64,000 nt of DNA from Uloborus plumipes (Eukaryota; Arthropoda; Arachnida; Araneae; Uloboridae). Shown in pieces: positions 22,450 through 34,823 of this stretch (the stretch's first letter is position 1; each line of letters begins with the position of its first letter). Both the position numbers and the translations under genes were made by a program. The notes under the pieces are model-generated. The model was not told the origin of the DNA and ran no database searches. It worked only from the letters and a program-made list of their open reading frames with translations. Where the stretch lies: assembly GCA_038373865.1 (NCBI GenBank), contig JAXGGA010005169.1, positions 1 to 64,000 of the forward strand, given 5' to 3'.

Positions 22450-22757
22450 ACTGCAAAATATCAACTGTCGTTTTTACAGTATAATACTGGCAGCCGAAGT
22501 TCCAATTTAAAACTGTAAAATGCACGGTAATAAACTCTAAAGCTGTCAATTTTATTTTCTTACAGTAAAGTTATGAGTTTTACAGTTTATTGCCGTAAAA
22601 ATTAGCTGTATTATACTGTAAAAACAACAGTATAATACTGGCTGCAGAGATTCAAGTTTAAAAATCGGTAATAAACTGTAAAATTAGCAATTTTACAGTT
22701 TATTTCTATAAAAGTAGCTCTATTATACTGTAAAAACAACATTCATTTTTTAGTGTA
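22450..22757. mobile_element. MITE of the TTTACAGTATAATA family, copy A (expanded)
   Basis: This family is built from TTTTTACAGTATAATACTGG, GCAGCCGA, and palindromic words such as TTACAGTTTATTACTGTAA. Copy A contains the 5' module twice (about 22474 and 22628) and is longer than copies at 24218-24414 and 54644-54810. Ends are ACTGCAAAAT and a partial TTTTTTAGTG. No coding frame. Confidence 0.75.
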
Positions 22758-23104
22758 GAAAAAAGTATTGGATTTTTGAAAATTTTCAAATTTCGTGTTC
22801 GACAGATTTCCACGTTGAAAGGTGTGCTGAGTCCATTTTGACCTTTTTTGGAAAATGTCAATCTGCTGGTTTATATGTGTGTGTGTGACCAGTTTTTTGT
22901 GTCCACTCTAGAGAAAAACTACTGCATAGAAGTACACGTCCTTATACCATACATTAGTAAAAGGAAAAGATTTGTGCAGCTGTAGAGGAGAGTCTATTAA
23001 TCGTAGTGGATTGGGTGATGGAAACTTTCATTCGACACCGGAGGGAATGCGCTGATTGTGATGGCGACCATCGGCACGGTGGCATATTCAAAACCACCTC
23101 CTGT

Positions 23105-23410
23105 CCGTCCTTGAAAACCGCACCTAGCACTCACGAACCATTCCACTTAAAAAAGGGTGATGGGTTGTCGGTGGGAATTTTTCTAAGTTATCAATTTAAA
23201 ACTTGCATTTTTGCTATCCTTTTGACATATTCAACTAAACTATGTATTTGAAATTAGCATCGTTCTGTGTTGTTTGACACGGCTCAAAATGCTTGTTGTT
23301 GTTCTTCTCCTTATTGTAATCTTACCTATCAACCCCATTTTGGCAAGATCAGAGAAGACCTGACGCATGCGTAAATACGCAGAAGGTTTTTCCTAAGAAA
23401 ATCAGAAAGT
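23105..23410 (+). repeat. 300-bp dispersed repeat, copy 1
   Basis: The unit starts with CCGTCCTTGAAAACCGCACC and includes GGTGATGGGTTGT, ACGGCTCAAAATGCTT, TTATTGTAATCTTACCTATC and GCATGCGTAAATACGC, ending near CAGAAAGTA. The same order is found at 25694-25990 and, inverted, at 27790-28100. It has no open frame and no defined termini, so the type of element is unknown. Confidence 0.8.
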
Positions 23411-24217
23411 AATGGCGTGAATGGTATGGTAAATTAATTTCTTTTTCTTCTTTTTTCCATATTGCTTTCAATAAAGTTTTCAATTTGTCTCGAAGTTATG
23501 TCCCTTTTATGTCCTACTATTCATTATGCTGGACCCTGTACTTTTTTTAGGTACTGAAATTCTACTTTCGCATCACCACCATGAAGTAATTAAATACTTC
23601 AGATATGATAATAAAGCAACTTCATGTTTAACTGGTGGTCTAGCTTTAATTAGTTCTCTGTATAAAAATCATTCATGAGATTGGATTCATTTTTATTCCC
23701 AAAAGTATTGATGCAAAGACATTACGCTAGACAGTTTAACCACACAGAAACTGTTTGCGCTTGTTGCTGTGTTTGTATAAATAATTAAAAAAGCGGCATA
23801 TAAAACCCCGTCATAATTCATAACCGGAAGCTCAACTTTTTTTGAAAATTGTCCTCTTTGAAACCAGCTCTGAAAATAACAAAAAGAAAGGAGAGAAAGA
23901 AATATGTAAAATTTGGTCGCAATGCAAAATTTATTTACTTTAAAAGCAATGCATTATTCATACTTAAAAATTTCAATAAATAACCTCATGAATGGGAGAT
24001 AAAACTGTTTTTGTCGTAAAGGAAAACGAAAGTTTTCTTGTAAATCATTTTCTTCTTTTGAACTGTAAAATATTTTCTGGGTTAGCATCTTTATTCAAAA
24101 TTTTGCATTTATGTTTTTGATTTATGAATAGTTTCACAACAACTAGTTATAAATTAAGAATGAATTTGAAGATGACTCTTCGAGTTTGGAAAAAGGAGCA
24201 TTAAAAATAAACTTCTG

Positions 24218-24414
24218 CATTGCAAAAAATTAACTGTTGTTTTTACAGTATAATACTGGCAGCCGAGGTTCCAATTTAAAGCTGTAAAATACACAGTAAT
24301 AAACTGTAAAATTAGCAATTTCAGTTTATTGCTGTAAAATTAGCAATTTTTACAGTTTATTACCATAAAGTTAGCTGTATTAAATTGTAAAAACAACATT
24401 TATTTTTTACTGTG
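24218..24414. mobile_element. MITE of the TTTACAGTATAATA family, copy B
   Basis: It begins CATTGCAAAAAATTAACTG and closes with CATTTATTTTTTACTGTG, imperfect inverted ends. The interior includes ACAGTATAATACTGGCAGCC and repeated CAGTTTATT/AATAAACTG words, the same as copy A. Confidence 0.8.
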
Positions 24415-24455
24415 TGCTTTGTAAAAAAGGATTGACTACTTTTTTATTAATTTTA

Positions 24456-24612
24456 ATTTTAACCTGAGCACTATGACTACTTTTTTTTTTAATTTAAATT
24501 TTTACCTGAGCACTATGACTACTTTTTTTTTTTTTTTAATTTTTACCCGAGCAAATTTTTTGTTATAAATTTTTCGCTTTTAAAGCGAAATTTTTTGTTA
24601 TAAATTTTCAAA
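24456..24612 (+). repeat. Tandem repeat, about 43-bp unit, plus a short duplication
   Basis: ACCTGAGCACTATGACTACT followed by a T-rich tract and AATTT occurs twice in tandem, with a third partial unit starting ACCCGAGC. Immediately after, AAATTTTTTGTTATAAATTT is duplicated on either side of a small palindrome (CGCTTTTAAAGCG). Confidence 0.75.
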
Positions 24613-25693
24613 ATTGTTTGACTAGTGCTTGTTTAATTTTTTTAAAAAAAGTTTTGCATGAGGCAAATAGTAGAAAATATTTTTCTCTGGGAAGTTAATA
24701 ATTAGTTCATACCAGGACTCATCTCTCTACACTAAGTACACCCCTATCCCATGCATTAATTTTTTAGATGTCTGCACCGTGGTGTTCACGCACCAATAGC
24801 TTGCGTAGGGGCCCAGTGCCCTCGGGGAATTGAAAAATTTTAGTCCCCTTAATGGTCGTCTTGAGGGGAAGTCAAGGGAGGTCACCGTGACCTCCCAAAA
24901 AATTCCTTATTCTCTGAAAATTTTGACTATTTATAAAATTAAGTACGATATTGCAACTGCGATGTACACTTTTTTCTTTTAAAAAATGCTTTCAATTATG
25001 CCCACTGCTCATTAGGTGTTTCATTTTCCTCTTATTCTAACGAGGATTTTCTGTTTTATAGTTTTCTACAAGTATGATAAAAAAATCTTAACTTTTTTTA
25101 TCGGTCAAAATGCCCTTTCTCTGGCTCCTGCACCCGTTTCAAGTGCAAAAGCCACTCCTGCCAACCCCTACCATGATATTGCACCTTCAGATTACTTTGC
25201 AAGGGTCTAAAAATAATTTATTGCTCTATTTAAAAATCATATTTTTAATTTAAAACTGTTTATAAATTCTTTAAACAGCAAGATTTTATTACCATTTCCA
25301 CTACTATCTTAATCCAAATAAAAATAAAAGTTTTTTTTTTTGCCAAATTTTGAGAGGCTAAAACTCTTCCTCCTACGTAAATCTAATGGCTTTTTAAAAT
25401 GATTTTCTAACGGAAGCAAAAAATATTTCTTAATTTAATTTCTTGTTGGATACAATTCTTTGTATGAATTAAAAAAGCATGATATTTGGTCAATTTCTTT
25501 CATCCCAAAACTAAAAAAATGAAAAAAAGAAAAGAAAAATAAATAAATAAATAAATAAATGCATCAGCAGAAAATAAGTTCTCCATATTTTCTTTCTCAG
25601 TTTAAAAAAAAACTAATGTACTCAGCAGTAGATCAACCAAATGTACAGTGACAATGATACAAAGAAGACTTATCATTCATCCATCAGTACCAT

Positions 25694-25990
25694 CCGTCCT
25701 TGAAAACCACGCCTAACACTCGGGAACCATCCCACTTACAAAAGTGGTGATGGGTTGTGAGTTTCCGAAGTTTTCAATTCAAAATTTAGTTTTTCTAGCC
25801 TTTCGACACATTCAACTGCGCTAGAAATTAGAAATTAGCACCGTTCTACTTTGATACGGCTCAAAATGCTTCTTATTATTATTTCCCTTATTGTTATCTT
25901 ACCTATCCCCCTATTTTGGTGAGATAAGAGAAGATCTGCAGCATGCGTAAGTACGCGGAAGGTTTTACCTAAGGAAATCAGACAGTAGTT
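25694..25990 (+). repeat. 300-bp dispersed repeat, copy 2
   Basis: Ordered match to 23105-23410, from CCGTCCTTGAAAACC to GCATGCGTAAGTACGC and CAGACAGTAG, with scattered substitutions and small indels (perhaps 80-85% identity by eye). An (AAAT)n run lies just upstream at about 25533-25560. Confidence 0.8.
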
Positions 25991-26318
25991 ACCATTCTTA
26001 TCACTTGCTTTTATTTATCTCAGTTAGGAATGAATTTTAAAAATAAAGCTTTTAACCATCTATTCCCATTTCCCCACAAAATCTCTTTTTGTGTGGTCAA
26101 TCGGTCCTCTAAAAGCTATATGCATAAATAAAAACTGTTCAAAATGTTTTGTTTTTGCAAAAACAAATCAAAACCGAAGTTTCTAGCCTAAACTATAGGA
26201 TTAAAAAAAAAAAAAGAAAAAAAAATCCGTTAATTTGTTTTAATGCTCAAAGTTGAAAACTTCCAAGTCACCCATTTTACGGTACTTATTTTCTGTACCA
26301 AGTATAGCAGATATATCA

Positions 26319-26580
26319 CCGGCCACCTTGTCTAGTGGTGAGAGAAGTCTGACTCTGATGGGGAGGTTCCCGGGTCGAATCCCGTCTCGGACATGGACGT
26401 ATTTTCGCTCTACTCTCCATGACCTTTCTTCGTATGAATGCGATGTTATGCTGCAAGTGGCTGCTTACGCTATAAACGGGTCCCTATGGCCAAGGCTTCA
26501 CCAGAGATAGCGTCTTACACAGGCTGTTTCATTTGAACAAAATCCTTGGGATAAAAACGGTGGTCATTGTCCAGCGACAT
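26319..26580 (+). mobile_element. tRNA-derived SINE
   Basis: The head carries an A-box-like TTGTCTAGTGGTGAGAG (26328-26344) and a B-box GGGTCGAATCC (26372-26382) at the spacing found in tRNAs. It is followed by a GC-richer tRNA-unrelated body to about 26580. A genuine tRNA is unlikely because the flanking bases do not close an acceptor stem and the anticodon arm is not regular. The 3' limit and target duplication are not clear. Confidence 0.65.
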
Positions 26581-26833
26581 CTATCGATTTTTATGGTAAC
26601 TAACATTATATACAAATCAGATAATAAAAGACAAAATTAAAAGTTAATTTGTTGGCGACAATTTTACAATTTGGCATTCAATTTTATTTTAGTATATTTT
26701 AACGTTACTTAATAGCTTGTTTTATTTGTTGGTTTATTCTGCATTTTAACGGCTTATTTTAATTAGTTAGCGAATTATTTTTCATTTTAATTGATTCTAA
26801 TTATTAATTAACTATGAAACGACACTGGCACTG

Positions 26834-27163
26834 CAGAGCGATAAATGGCGAATCTACATTCGCTAAGCGAGCCAATACTACCAACGGGTTGCCATAGAAC
26901 TTTAAAATTCAGTCCACAGTTCGTCATGATACAGTTGGTCGTCGCAATATTGTAGTTGGGTTTATTTTTTTCGCACTTGTATTGCTCTTTAGTATCAAGC
27001 TATTATATATGCTCATTTCGTTGTTACTAAAAAAATTAATATGTTTTGTTGTCAATCGTCTTTCCGTTGTACACCATCGCTTCAGTACGGTACATTTCAT
27101 TCTGGGGCATCAAAATGAAAAAATTAAATGTCTCGACGAATAGATTCGCCATTTATCGCTCTG
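26834..27163. mobile_element. Inverted-repeat MITE, 330 bp
   Basis: CAGAGCGATAAATGGCGAAT at 26834 is the exact reverse complement of the sequence ending at 27163, extending to 22-23 bp per arm. The interior has no frame. Target duplications are not obvious, so the superfamily is open. Confidence 0.8.
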
Positions 27164-27692
27164 ATGCGTCAACGCCATCAAAATGAACATCTGAACTTTT
27201 GCGTAGCAATTAAGATCGTGTGAGCAACAATAATGAAACAAAATAGTAAATTAGAACAATATTATTTCATTGCTACATTTTTCATTTATCGCCGGTGAAT
27301 TTAAGCGTATATTTTATTAATGCAGAGATGATAAAATTGAACGCCATTGCTATATGTTGCTAATTCGAAGAAAGTAAACACATGAAGGAATGTCGTATGA
27401 CTGAATCATGGGTTGTGACTAACTTTACTTGAAAAGGGAATTTATTTCCCCTAAAAAGCAGTACTAATAAGTTCTTCGGCATCAATTCACTCTGTACTCC
27501 ACTTCAATTAACTATATCAACATTTTTTAACCCTCAAAGGTAGGAAAAACATCACTTTTTACAGCAGAAACAATATGCTAATAAATGTAAACAAACATTT
27601 GGTTGGTGATTGTTCAGCGCTCTTTAGCGGGCAAATTTTCACCATTGATATTTTGAGTAATGATACAGCCTGTATAAAACGCTATCTAGTGA

Positions 27693-27786
27693 AGCCTTGC
27701 TATGGCATGTGCGCACTGCGACAGTCGGACTTCACACCAAATTACCATTCAGTTGGAAAAGGGAAGCAGTGCACTCCGAATTGTTA
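27693..27786 (-). repeat. Dispersed repeat, inverted partner of 9.68-9.92 kb
   Basis: On the minus strand this reads TAATTTGGTGTGAAGTCCGA with the same neighbours as at 9676-9760 (TTCCAACTG before, CAGTGCGCACATG after). It abuts the inverted 300-bp repeat that follows. Confidence 0.65.
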
Positions 27787-27789
27787 GCT

Positions 27790-28100
27790 TACTGTCTGAT
27801 TTTCTTTGCTAAAACCTTCCGCGTATTTACACATACGTCAGGTTTTCTCTGATCCAAAATAGAAAATAGGGGTGGTAGGTAAGATAACAATGAGGGGAAG
27901 AATAATAAGAAGCATTTTGAGTCGTATCAAACAGCATAGAACAATGGTAATTTCAAATACATAGTTTAATTGAACATGTCAAAAGGATAGCAAATACAAG
28001 TTTTAAATTCGAAACTTCGAACAGTTCCCAACTACAACCCATCACCTCTTTTCTAAGTGGAATGGTTCGCAAGTGCTAGGCACGGTTTTCACGGTTGGAA
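27790..28100 (-). repeat. 300-bp dispersed repeat, copy 3 (inverted)
   Basis: Read on the minus strand it follows the order of copies 1 and 2, including CCATTCCACTTAGAAAAGAG, TTGAGCCGT-type middle phrases and GGTTTTAGCAAAGAAAATCA at its end. Confidence 0.75.
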
Positions 28101-28109
28101 GGTAGCTGG

Positions 28110-28930
28110 CACATGAAAGCAACAACATTGGATACATAATTCGAAATCTGCGCAGATTTCTACCATTCCTGAAAGATACACTCTAAACAAAATTAAGTGA
28201 AAAGCAATTTGGAAAACCGGTTTATAGCATTAAACTGAGCATTATTTTGCATAAAAATTTAGTATTTCTCGTGACGAAAGGGAACCCTTTTTTATTATGG
28301 TCTGATATTCTATGTATCATAAAGTTTAGAGCGAGAATAAGAAATAAAATTGAGAATAAACTAAATGAAATAATACTCGCTCTGTAGATCGGATTTAAAT
28401 GTTTGTGTTGTGAGAAGTAATGCAATTAAGTACGTTTATTCTAAGAATAAGTTCTCTTCCGAAAATTACTTCGAGTAAATTTAGTAGAGCAGAAAATATT
28501 CTGGAAGTTCTAATTCAGAAGTTATATTTGGGTGAAGTTTCAAGGAATTAAAAGATCGCTGTATATAAGAAAATAATTAGTGTTAATTATAGTGTAGGAT
28601 TTTTGGGAGATTTTAGTATACATACTGTTCGAATAAGTAAATTAAATGAACTATTTTAAGACCGAAAAATTTGTATTTCGGTTATAAGCAAAAATCCATT
28701 TAGAAAGTTTTATGTACTCTGTTTTGTGACAAAGTTATGGCAATATTATTGCGCAATTAACATCAAATTTAGGAGATGAAATAAAAAATGGCTTGCGGGA
28801 AAAAAAAAGTATTTTAAGGAATTATTTAATCAAACTTTGTTAATTTGAACACTCGTACACTGACGAGCCCCGTCCCATTGCTTGTTATTTATTTCCTTTC
28901 GGATAAGACTTACTACGGTTGAGACGAATT
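28110..28930. other. AT-rich stretch without a recognised feature
   Basis: No gene, RNA or bounded repeat is seen between the dispersed repeat and the long palindrome. Confidence 0.6.
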
Positions 28931-28935
28931 GATTT

Positions 28936-30311
28936 TAAGAGCAAGAATCTGAGAGAGTGTCACGCCTGTGATTCATGACCTCTCAGATTTTTTCCAAAAA
29001 ATTACCAAATGTTTATTATCTTATTGAAAGACCAAATCCAGGATGTTTTGCTCTGAAGTTGAGTTGTTTAGTTTTTATAGACCCCTAAAGTTGAAGGTGC
29101 GGCATCAAAAATTAAGCAGATTTTCAAGACATGGAAGTTGCTGTAAGCTAAAACTCTTACCAGGAACTGTTTAACTCCAATTTTCTTTTTGTATATGGCA
29201 TATAGAAGGTTGAAACTTTACAAAATGAGTGATAAGTTTGAGGTAAGTTGTTGCCATAAGGTCAGTAAAGGCCCTCAAAATAAGGCATTTTTGACGTTTT
29301 TTAGTGTTTTTGAGGTCCAAAAACAGCTTGTACATTTTAGTTGGCACGGCAAAAGTAGTTTCGTTTGAAAGACCAGTAAAAGCACTTTAAAATAATGTAT
29401 ACATAACCGAGGAAAGTTCAACGTGCTTTTAGTTGCGTAAGGCCGAAATATGAAAAATATCATATTTTAGCGATATTCAAACGGTCATAACTTCTTCTGC
29501 CAACAACATATTGAAAATATTTTTTTTGCCAATGTCATACTCTATTCTTTATCTTAACAGAACAGTTGAGTCCTTTGAGGTGAAATGTGAATTTTTTTTT
29601 TACAAAAAATTTATTTTTTCCTGTGTATTTTTTGTAAAAAAAATTTTCACATTTCGCCTCAAAGAACTCAACTGTTCTGTTAAGACAAAGAATAGAGTAT
29701 GACATTGGCAAAGAAAATATTTCAATATGTTGTTGGCAGAGGAAGTTATGACCGTTTGAATATCGGTAAAATATGACATTTTTCATATTTCGGCCTCACG
29801 CAACTAAAAGTACGTTAAACTTTCCTCGACTATTTATACATTATTTTAAAGTGCTTACACTGGTATTTCAAACGATACCACTTTTGCCGTGCCAACTGAA
29901 ATGTACAAGCTGTTTTTGGACCTCAAAAACGCTAAAAAACGTCAAAAATGCCTTGTTTTGAGGGCCTTCACTGACCTTACGGCAACAACTTACCACAAAT
30001 TTAACATTTATTTTGTAAAGTTTCAACCTTCTTTATTCCACATACAAAAAGAAAATTGCAGTTCAACCGTTTCTGTTAAGAGTTTTGGCTCACAGCAACT
30101 TCCATGTCTTGAAAATCCGCTTAGTTTTTGATGCCGCACTTCCAACTTTAGGGGTCCATAAAAACTAAACAACTCAACTTTAGAGCAAAACATTCTGAAT
30201 TTGGTCTTTCAATAAGATAATAAACATTTGGTAATTTTTGGGAGAAAATCTGAGAGGTCATGAATCACCCCATAATGCTAGGCGTGACAGTTTCTCAGAT
30301 TCTTGCTCTTA
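28936..30311. mobile_element. Giant foldback palindrome, about 1.38 kb
   Basis: The left arm from TAAGAGCAAGAATCTGAGA (28936) is repeated in reverse complement to the right edge at 30311, and the two arms stay aligned all the way to a centre near 29620. Landmarks pair: GTTGGCACGGCAAAAGTAGT with its partner near 29885, TCAAACGGTCATAACTTCTT with its partner near 29745. The loop is only about 15-25 bases. Arm identity is roughly 90% by eye, with small indels. No transposase is encoded; frames on both strands are arms of the same sequence. It resembles a foldback or long-TIR DNA element. No clear target duplication was found. Confidence 0.85.
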
Positions 30312-30430
30312 CAGGTTCTTTTTCACGAGGTACCACAATATTTCAATAAATTTATTTGTACCTGAATCGGGGGTTACTTTGTGACAATTTTTTGAGTTTT
30401 TTTCGGTTGCGATAAAAATGATTCATTCTC

Positions 30431-31182
<752 letters not shown>

Positions 31183-31773
31183 TATATGCGAACATAGCGC
31201 CCCCGTACTACTACTTTTCGGTTACGTAAAATATTACTATAAGCAAAAATTAAGTAGTATTTCCCCATCCACGTAAAAATAGTAGTAATTACCACCAAGT
31301 TACTTCTTTAGGTGGGATATTGTTCCAGTTGCGTAAGCATTTGTGAGTAAGGGAAAAGCAATTGATTCTAAAAACGAAAACGTTGCCGATAGCTTAGTCT
31401 TATGTGTAAAGCCTAAAATCTTGATAGTGTAAAGCTATAGTAACAGTTAAGATACTGCCGTATTTTTTGGAAATCACGGATATTGTCAAAACATTATATC
31501 TTTTTCCAAAAACCTTAAATAACATAAATTAAGGTTATTTTTCCCAGCTGACTCAAACTGACATTTAACCATCCAATTTTCGTTATTCACTATTAGGCAA
31601 CTTCGTTTTGGTCAAAGCATCAATTGCGGCATAAAACGCTCTACAAAGACTCCAAATATGCTAAATCTTTGTTTCGTTGTATGAATTTTGAAGAACATGT
31701 ACTCTTGTTCTATAAAATGTAACCAAATATTGAAGAATTAAAGACAGAATTATATATTGTATGATTTTTATGG

Positions 31774-31815
31774 CTCAGTAACGGACGTGTCTTATGAGAT
31801 ATGCCCGTTACTGAG
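31774..31815. repeat. Small hairpin
   Basis: CTCAGTAACGG (31774-31784) is the exact reverse complement of CCGTTACTGAG (31805-31815), separated by a 20-base loop. Function unknown. Confidence 0.6.
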
Positions 31816-31827
31816 AAAATAACAATT

Positions 31828-31888
31828 CGTTTCGTTTTGTTTCGTTTGGGGCTAATGCCCAGGTTTTTGATGAGGACTACAATCTAGT
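31828..31888 (-). mobile_element. 5'-truncated SINE copy with 13-bp target duplication
   Basis: On the minus strand the 61 bp read CACTAGATTGTAGTCCTCAT, then CAAAAACCTGGGCAT and a CGAAAC-type repeated tail. This is the 3' end of the SINE at 53374-53603. It is flanked by a perfect direct repeat GAAAATAACAATT (31815-31827 and 31889-31901). A short 3' fragment with an intact duplication indicates incomplete reverse transcription rather than later deletion. Confidence 0.88.
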
Positions 31889-31901
31889 GAAAATAACAAT
31901 T

Positions 31902-33540
31902 TAAATATTCTTTCCGGAAATCTTCAAAGTTCAACCGCATTACACTGAACACAGAGTCTTCATAAATTTAATGCAGTTAAACGAGGCTATAACATAATTG
32001 AAATCTATGTAAATTGTTCAATGAAAAACTGATGCATTTGTTACTCCGGAATGTTTTCATATTTTTGTTTACTGATGCTATTTTTCAGCGAAGTTACATT
32101 TAGCTCCATGAATCTGTGAATGGAGGAAACTGACCCATCGATATGAAGTACACATAGGGTTCTAAGATGGGAGGTCACGGGAGGGCTTTGCGACCTCCTG
32201 AAAAATGCTTTATTCAGCAAATCTAGTGGTTGTATAACCTTATTGAATTTTTGCGCATCAAATGTAGGTATATGTGCATCCGTTTGCAGAAAAGCATTGT
32301 CGGCAGACCAATTCTTCTTTGGGAGAGAAAAGAAATCTAAATAAATAAGTTACAAATTTTATCTATAAAGATTTCCACCACATTCTCTAGGACCTTATTC
32401 ACACGTTATTTTTTACATTTTACATTTTAACATTTCTTGGTGTCGATTTAGTTTTACCATTAATAATGTCGGTTTATCTTGCAGAATATTTTTTCATTTT
32501 AATCTGCGTCTCAAGACAATATTGTTACCGGATGGATACATGCTTATCTTTCATAATTTTGAAAACTCGGAATTTTATTCGGTTGGTTGGGAATCACCCC
32601 CTCCACCTAACTTCCTGAAATTTTTGCCCGGGGAGCCCGAGAAGTTTCTTGCCATACGTTTAATTTTAGATAGTCCCCTCCCCTTTAATTCTAATTATCA
32701 GTTGAACTAATCTTTTTTTTTTAGATCGTACAAAACTGGCTTATTTTACTATACAAAGCAAATCATAATCAATTAGATGAACTGTCCCACGATTCCAAAT
32801 TCAAAACTTCTGCAAAAACCTCTTCACACTCAATCAACAAACTTATCCTTTCTATTTTGTAATGCCTTTTCGAAATTGAGGGGAAAATATATCGTGAAAT
32901 GAGGAAAATAAATAAAGTGATAAATAAAAATCTTTCTGGCAAAGAAAATACCTTTTATTTCACCCAAATACACGCAACACTTTACTTTAAGCACAAAAAA
33001 TACGAGAGGGATAAATTCTGAATAAACAGAACATTTATTTCTAAGCAAAAATTAAATAATTCTTTTGAGAGAAAATTTTGAAAGAAAAAACAACAATCCA
33101 TACAACTTTCAAAACACATTTTCAACAAAAAACAAGTTGGAAAAATGTTTGCATTTGAAAATAAAGCAAAGACAAATCTTATATTTCGAGAAAACTCTGG
33201 AAAATATCCGTAATAACTTTCAAAAATATTATTTGGAATGAATCGGAAAACATCTTTTCGGTAAATATTTATTTGCTACAGCGCAAATTACATGAATATC
33301 CGTAAGTGGAAATGGCTTTGAATTTACGTTGTTTATTAAATGAGAGATAGCGAAAAGAAAATAAAATCAAGTAGCAAAATCTGGATGAATAGTGTCTTTA
33401 ATTTTAAATGCATTGAATTTAGTATTGAAAACATAGCACTGCTTTTGATAATTTATTATCAAAATGAGCTAATTGATTTGCCATTATTTTGCTCTAAATA
33501 TTGCAGGTTTATATTCTTGAATTCAGGAGCAATTTTGAAC
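31902..33540. other. AT-rich stretch without a recognised feature
   Basis: No protein domain, RNA gene or bounded repeat is visible. The phrase GGAGGTCACGGGAGG near 32170 loosely resembles one near 24870. Confidence 0.6.
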
Positions 33541-33545
33541 AAGTA

Positions 33546-34821
33546 GGGTCACCCGGGGCAATTCCTGGTCAGCAAGTTTCTGGGGTAATTCCTGGTCACA
33601 GTTCTTTTTATGTCTTAATAATCCTTCAGCAAAATGAAAAAAATCACAGAGGTACTCTGAACTATCTTCATTGCAATTCATTACTTAATTATGAGTTGAC
33701 TGTGTATTTAGTTCGAAAAAAAAAATCTTTTTAAAACCGCTTGTTAAATTTCGTAAAACAAGATTGGCCTCAGTTTTGATACATTTGTACAAAGATCGTA
33801 ATCAAACTCAAACTTCTGAATATTTTTCTTTTTCGTTTTTTTTGGTTGAATTAGGTACCATGTCAGTTACTGAAAAATAGTTTTGGATTTACCATTATTG
33901 TTTTGAATAATTTGCAGGAAGGCTCCAAATAATGCCCCTGGCTACTGGGGTAATTCTTGGTCAGTGGGGGTAATTCCTGGTCAGTCCTTTTTTTAATATT
34001 TATGGATTATTGTTTCACCTATTATTGACATATGTTATTGATTTAAACTATATGTAACTCTGTGAGCCTTAACTGCAAAGTTAACTGTAACCGCAATGTA
34101 ACATTCTTATCTGTTAATGATAAGTATACAATATACTGAATTTTTCTTTGTTTAATTTCATCCAATTATTTTATAAGTTTTAATAATTATTCTTAATTAT
34201 ACTGAGAAAAATGCTTAATTGTAACTGCATTGTACTATTCACTTAACTGTTCACCTTAACCTGTTCATGACAGACAGAAGCATGTGCTCAGTGTGTTTGG
34301 TGCATGTGCACCATATTTTTTATGGACCTATTTATTTGGTAGGTGAAGATTCATTCACAACAGATATAAAAGCTGTAGCTATTGCATACAAAGTGTATAA
34401 AAAGTATTTTGGCTAAGTTTTATTAAGTAAAGCTATTATGTTGAAAACAATTGCATTCTTCCTTAAAAAAACTAAATACAGTGTTTAATTAGCTATATAT
34501 ATAAATAAATTCTTTATCTAATTAGTTTAATAACTTGTATTAATAATGTGCTTACAAAATGTATGCATTTTCATCAATCATTTGAGTGACCAATAATTGC
34601 CCCGTAAGTGGCCAGGAATTACCCCATCTCTGGGGTAATTCCTGGTCACTAATTAACGACAATTACTCAAGTTCATTATGTATTGTTGATAGCATGAATA
34701 TTTTATTCGATGGACATCCCAATGTGCTTCCTCCATACCAAAATTTGTAACTCTAACTTAGATAGATTTTGTGATAATTGGATGTTAATGCTTTTTGACC
34801 AGGAATTACCCCAGGTGACCC
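33546..34821. mobile_element. TA-flanked DNA element with repeated AATTCCTGGTCA words
   Basis: Ends GGGTCACCCGGGGCAATTCC and its near-perfect reverse complement (GGAATTACCCCAGGTGACCC) are flanked by TA (33544-33545, 34822-34823). Inside the ends the word GGGGTAATTCCTGGTCA recurs: about 33581-33597, 33948-33963 (TTCTTGG variant), 33967-33982, and inverted at about 34598-34650. The interior has no transposase. The form fits a non-autonomous Tc1/mariner-superfamily (Tigger-like) element. Confidence 0.88.
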
Positions 34822-34823
34822 TA

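Noticed and set aside
26319..26390. A tRNA gene
   Set aside because: A- and B-box spacing fits, but no acceptor stem closes it and the sequence continues as a SINE body.
29275..29961. Several overlapping small proteins on both strands
   Set aside because: They are the two arms of one palindrome read in opposite directions; similar peptides on opposite strands follow from the inverted repeat.
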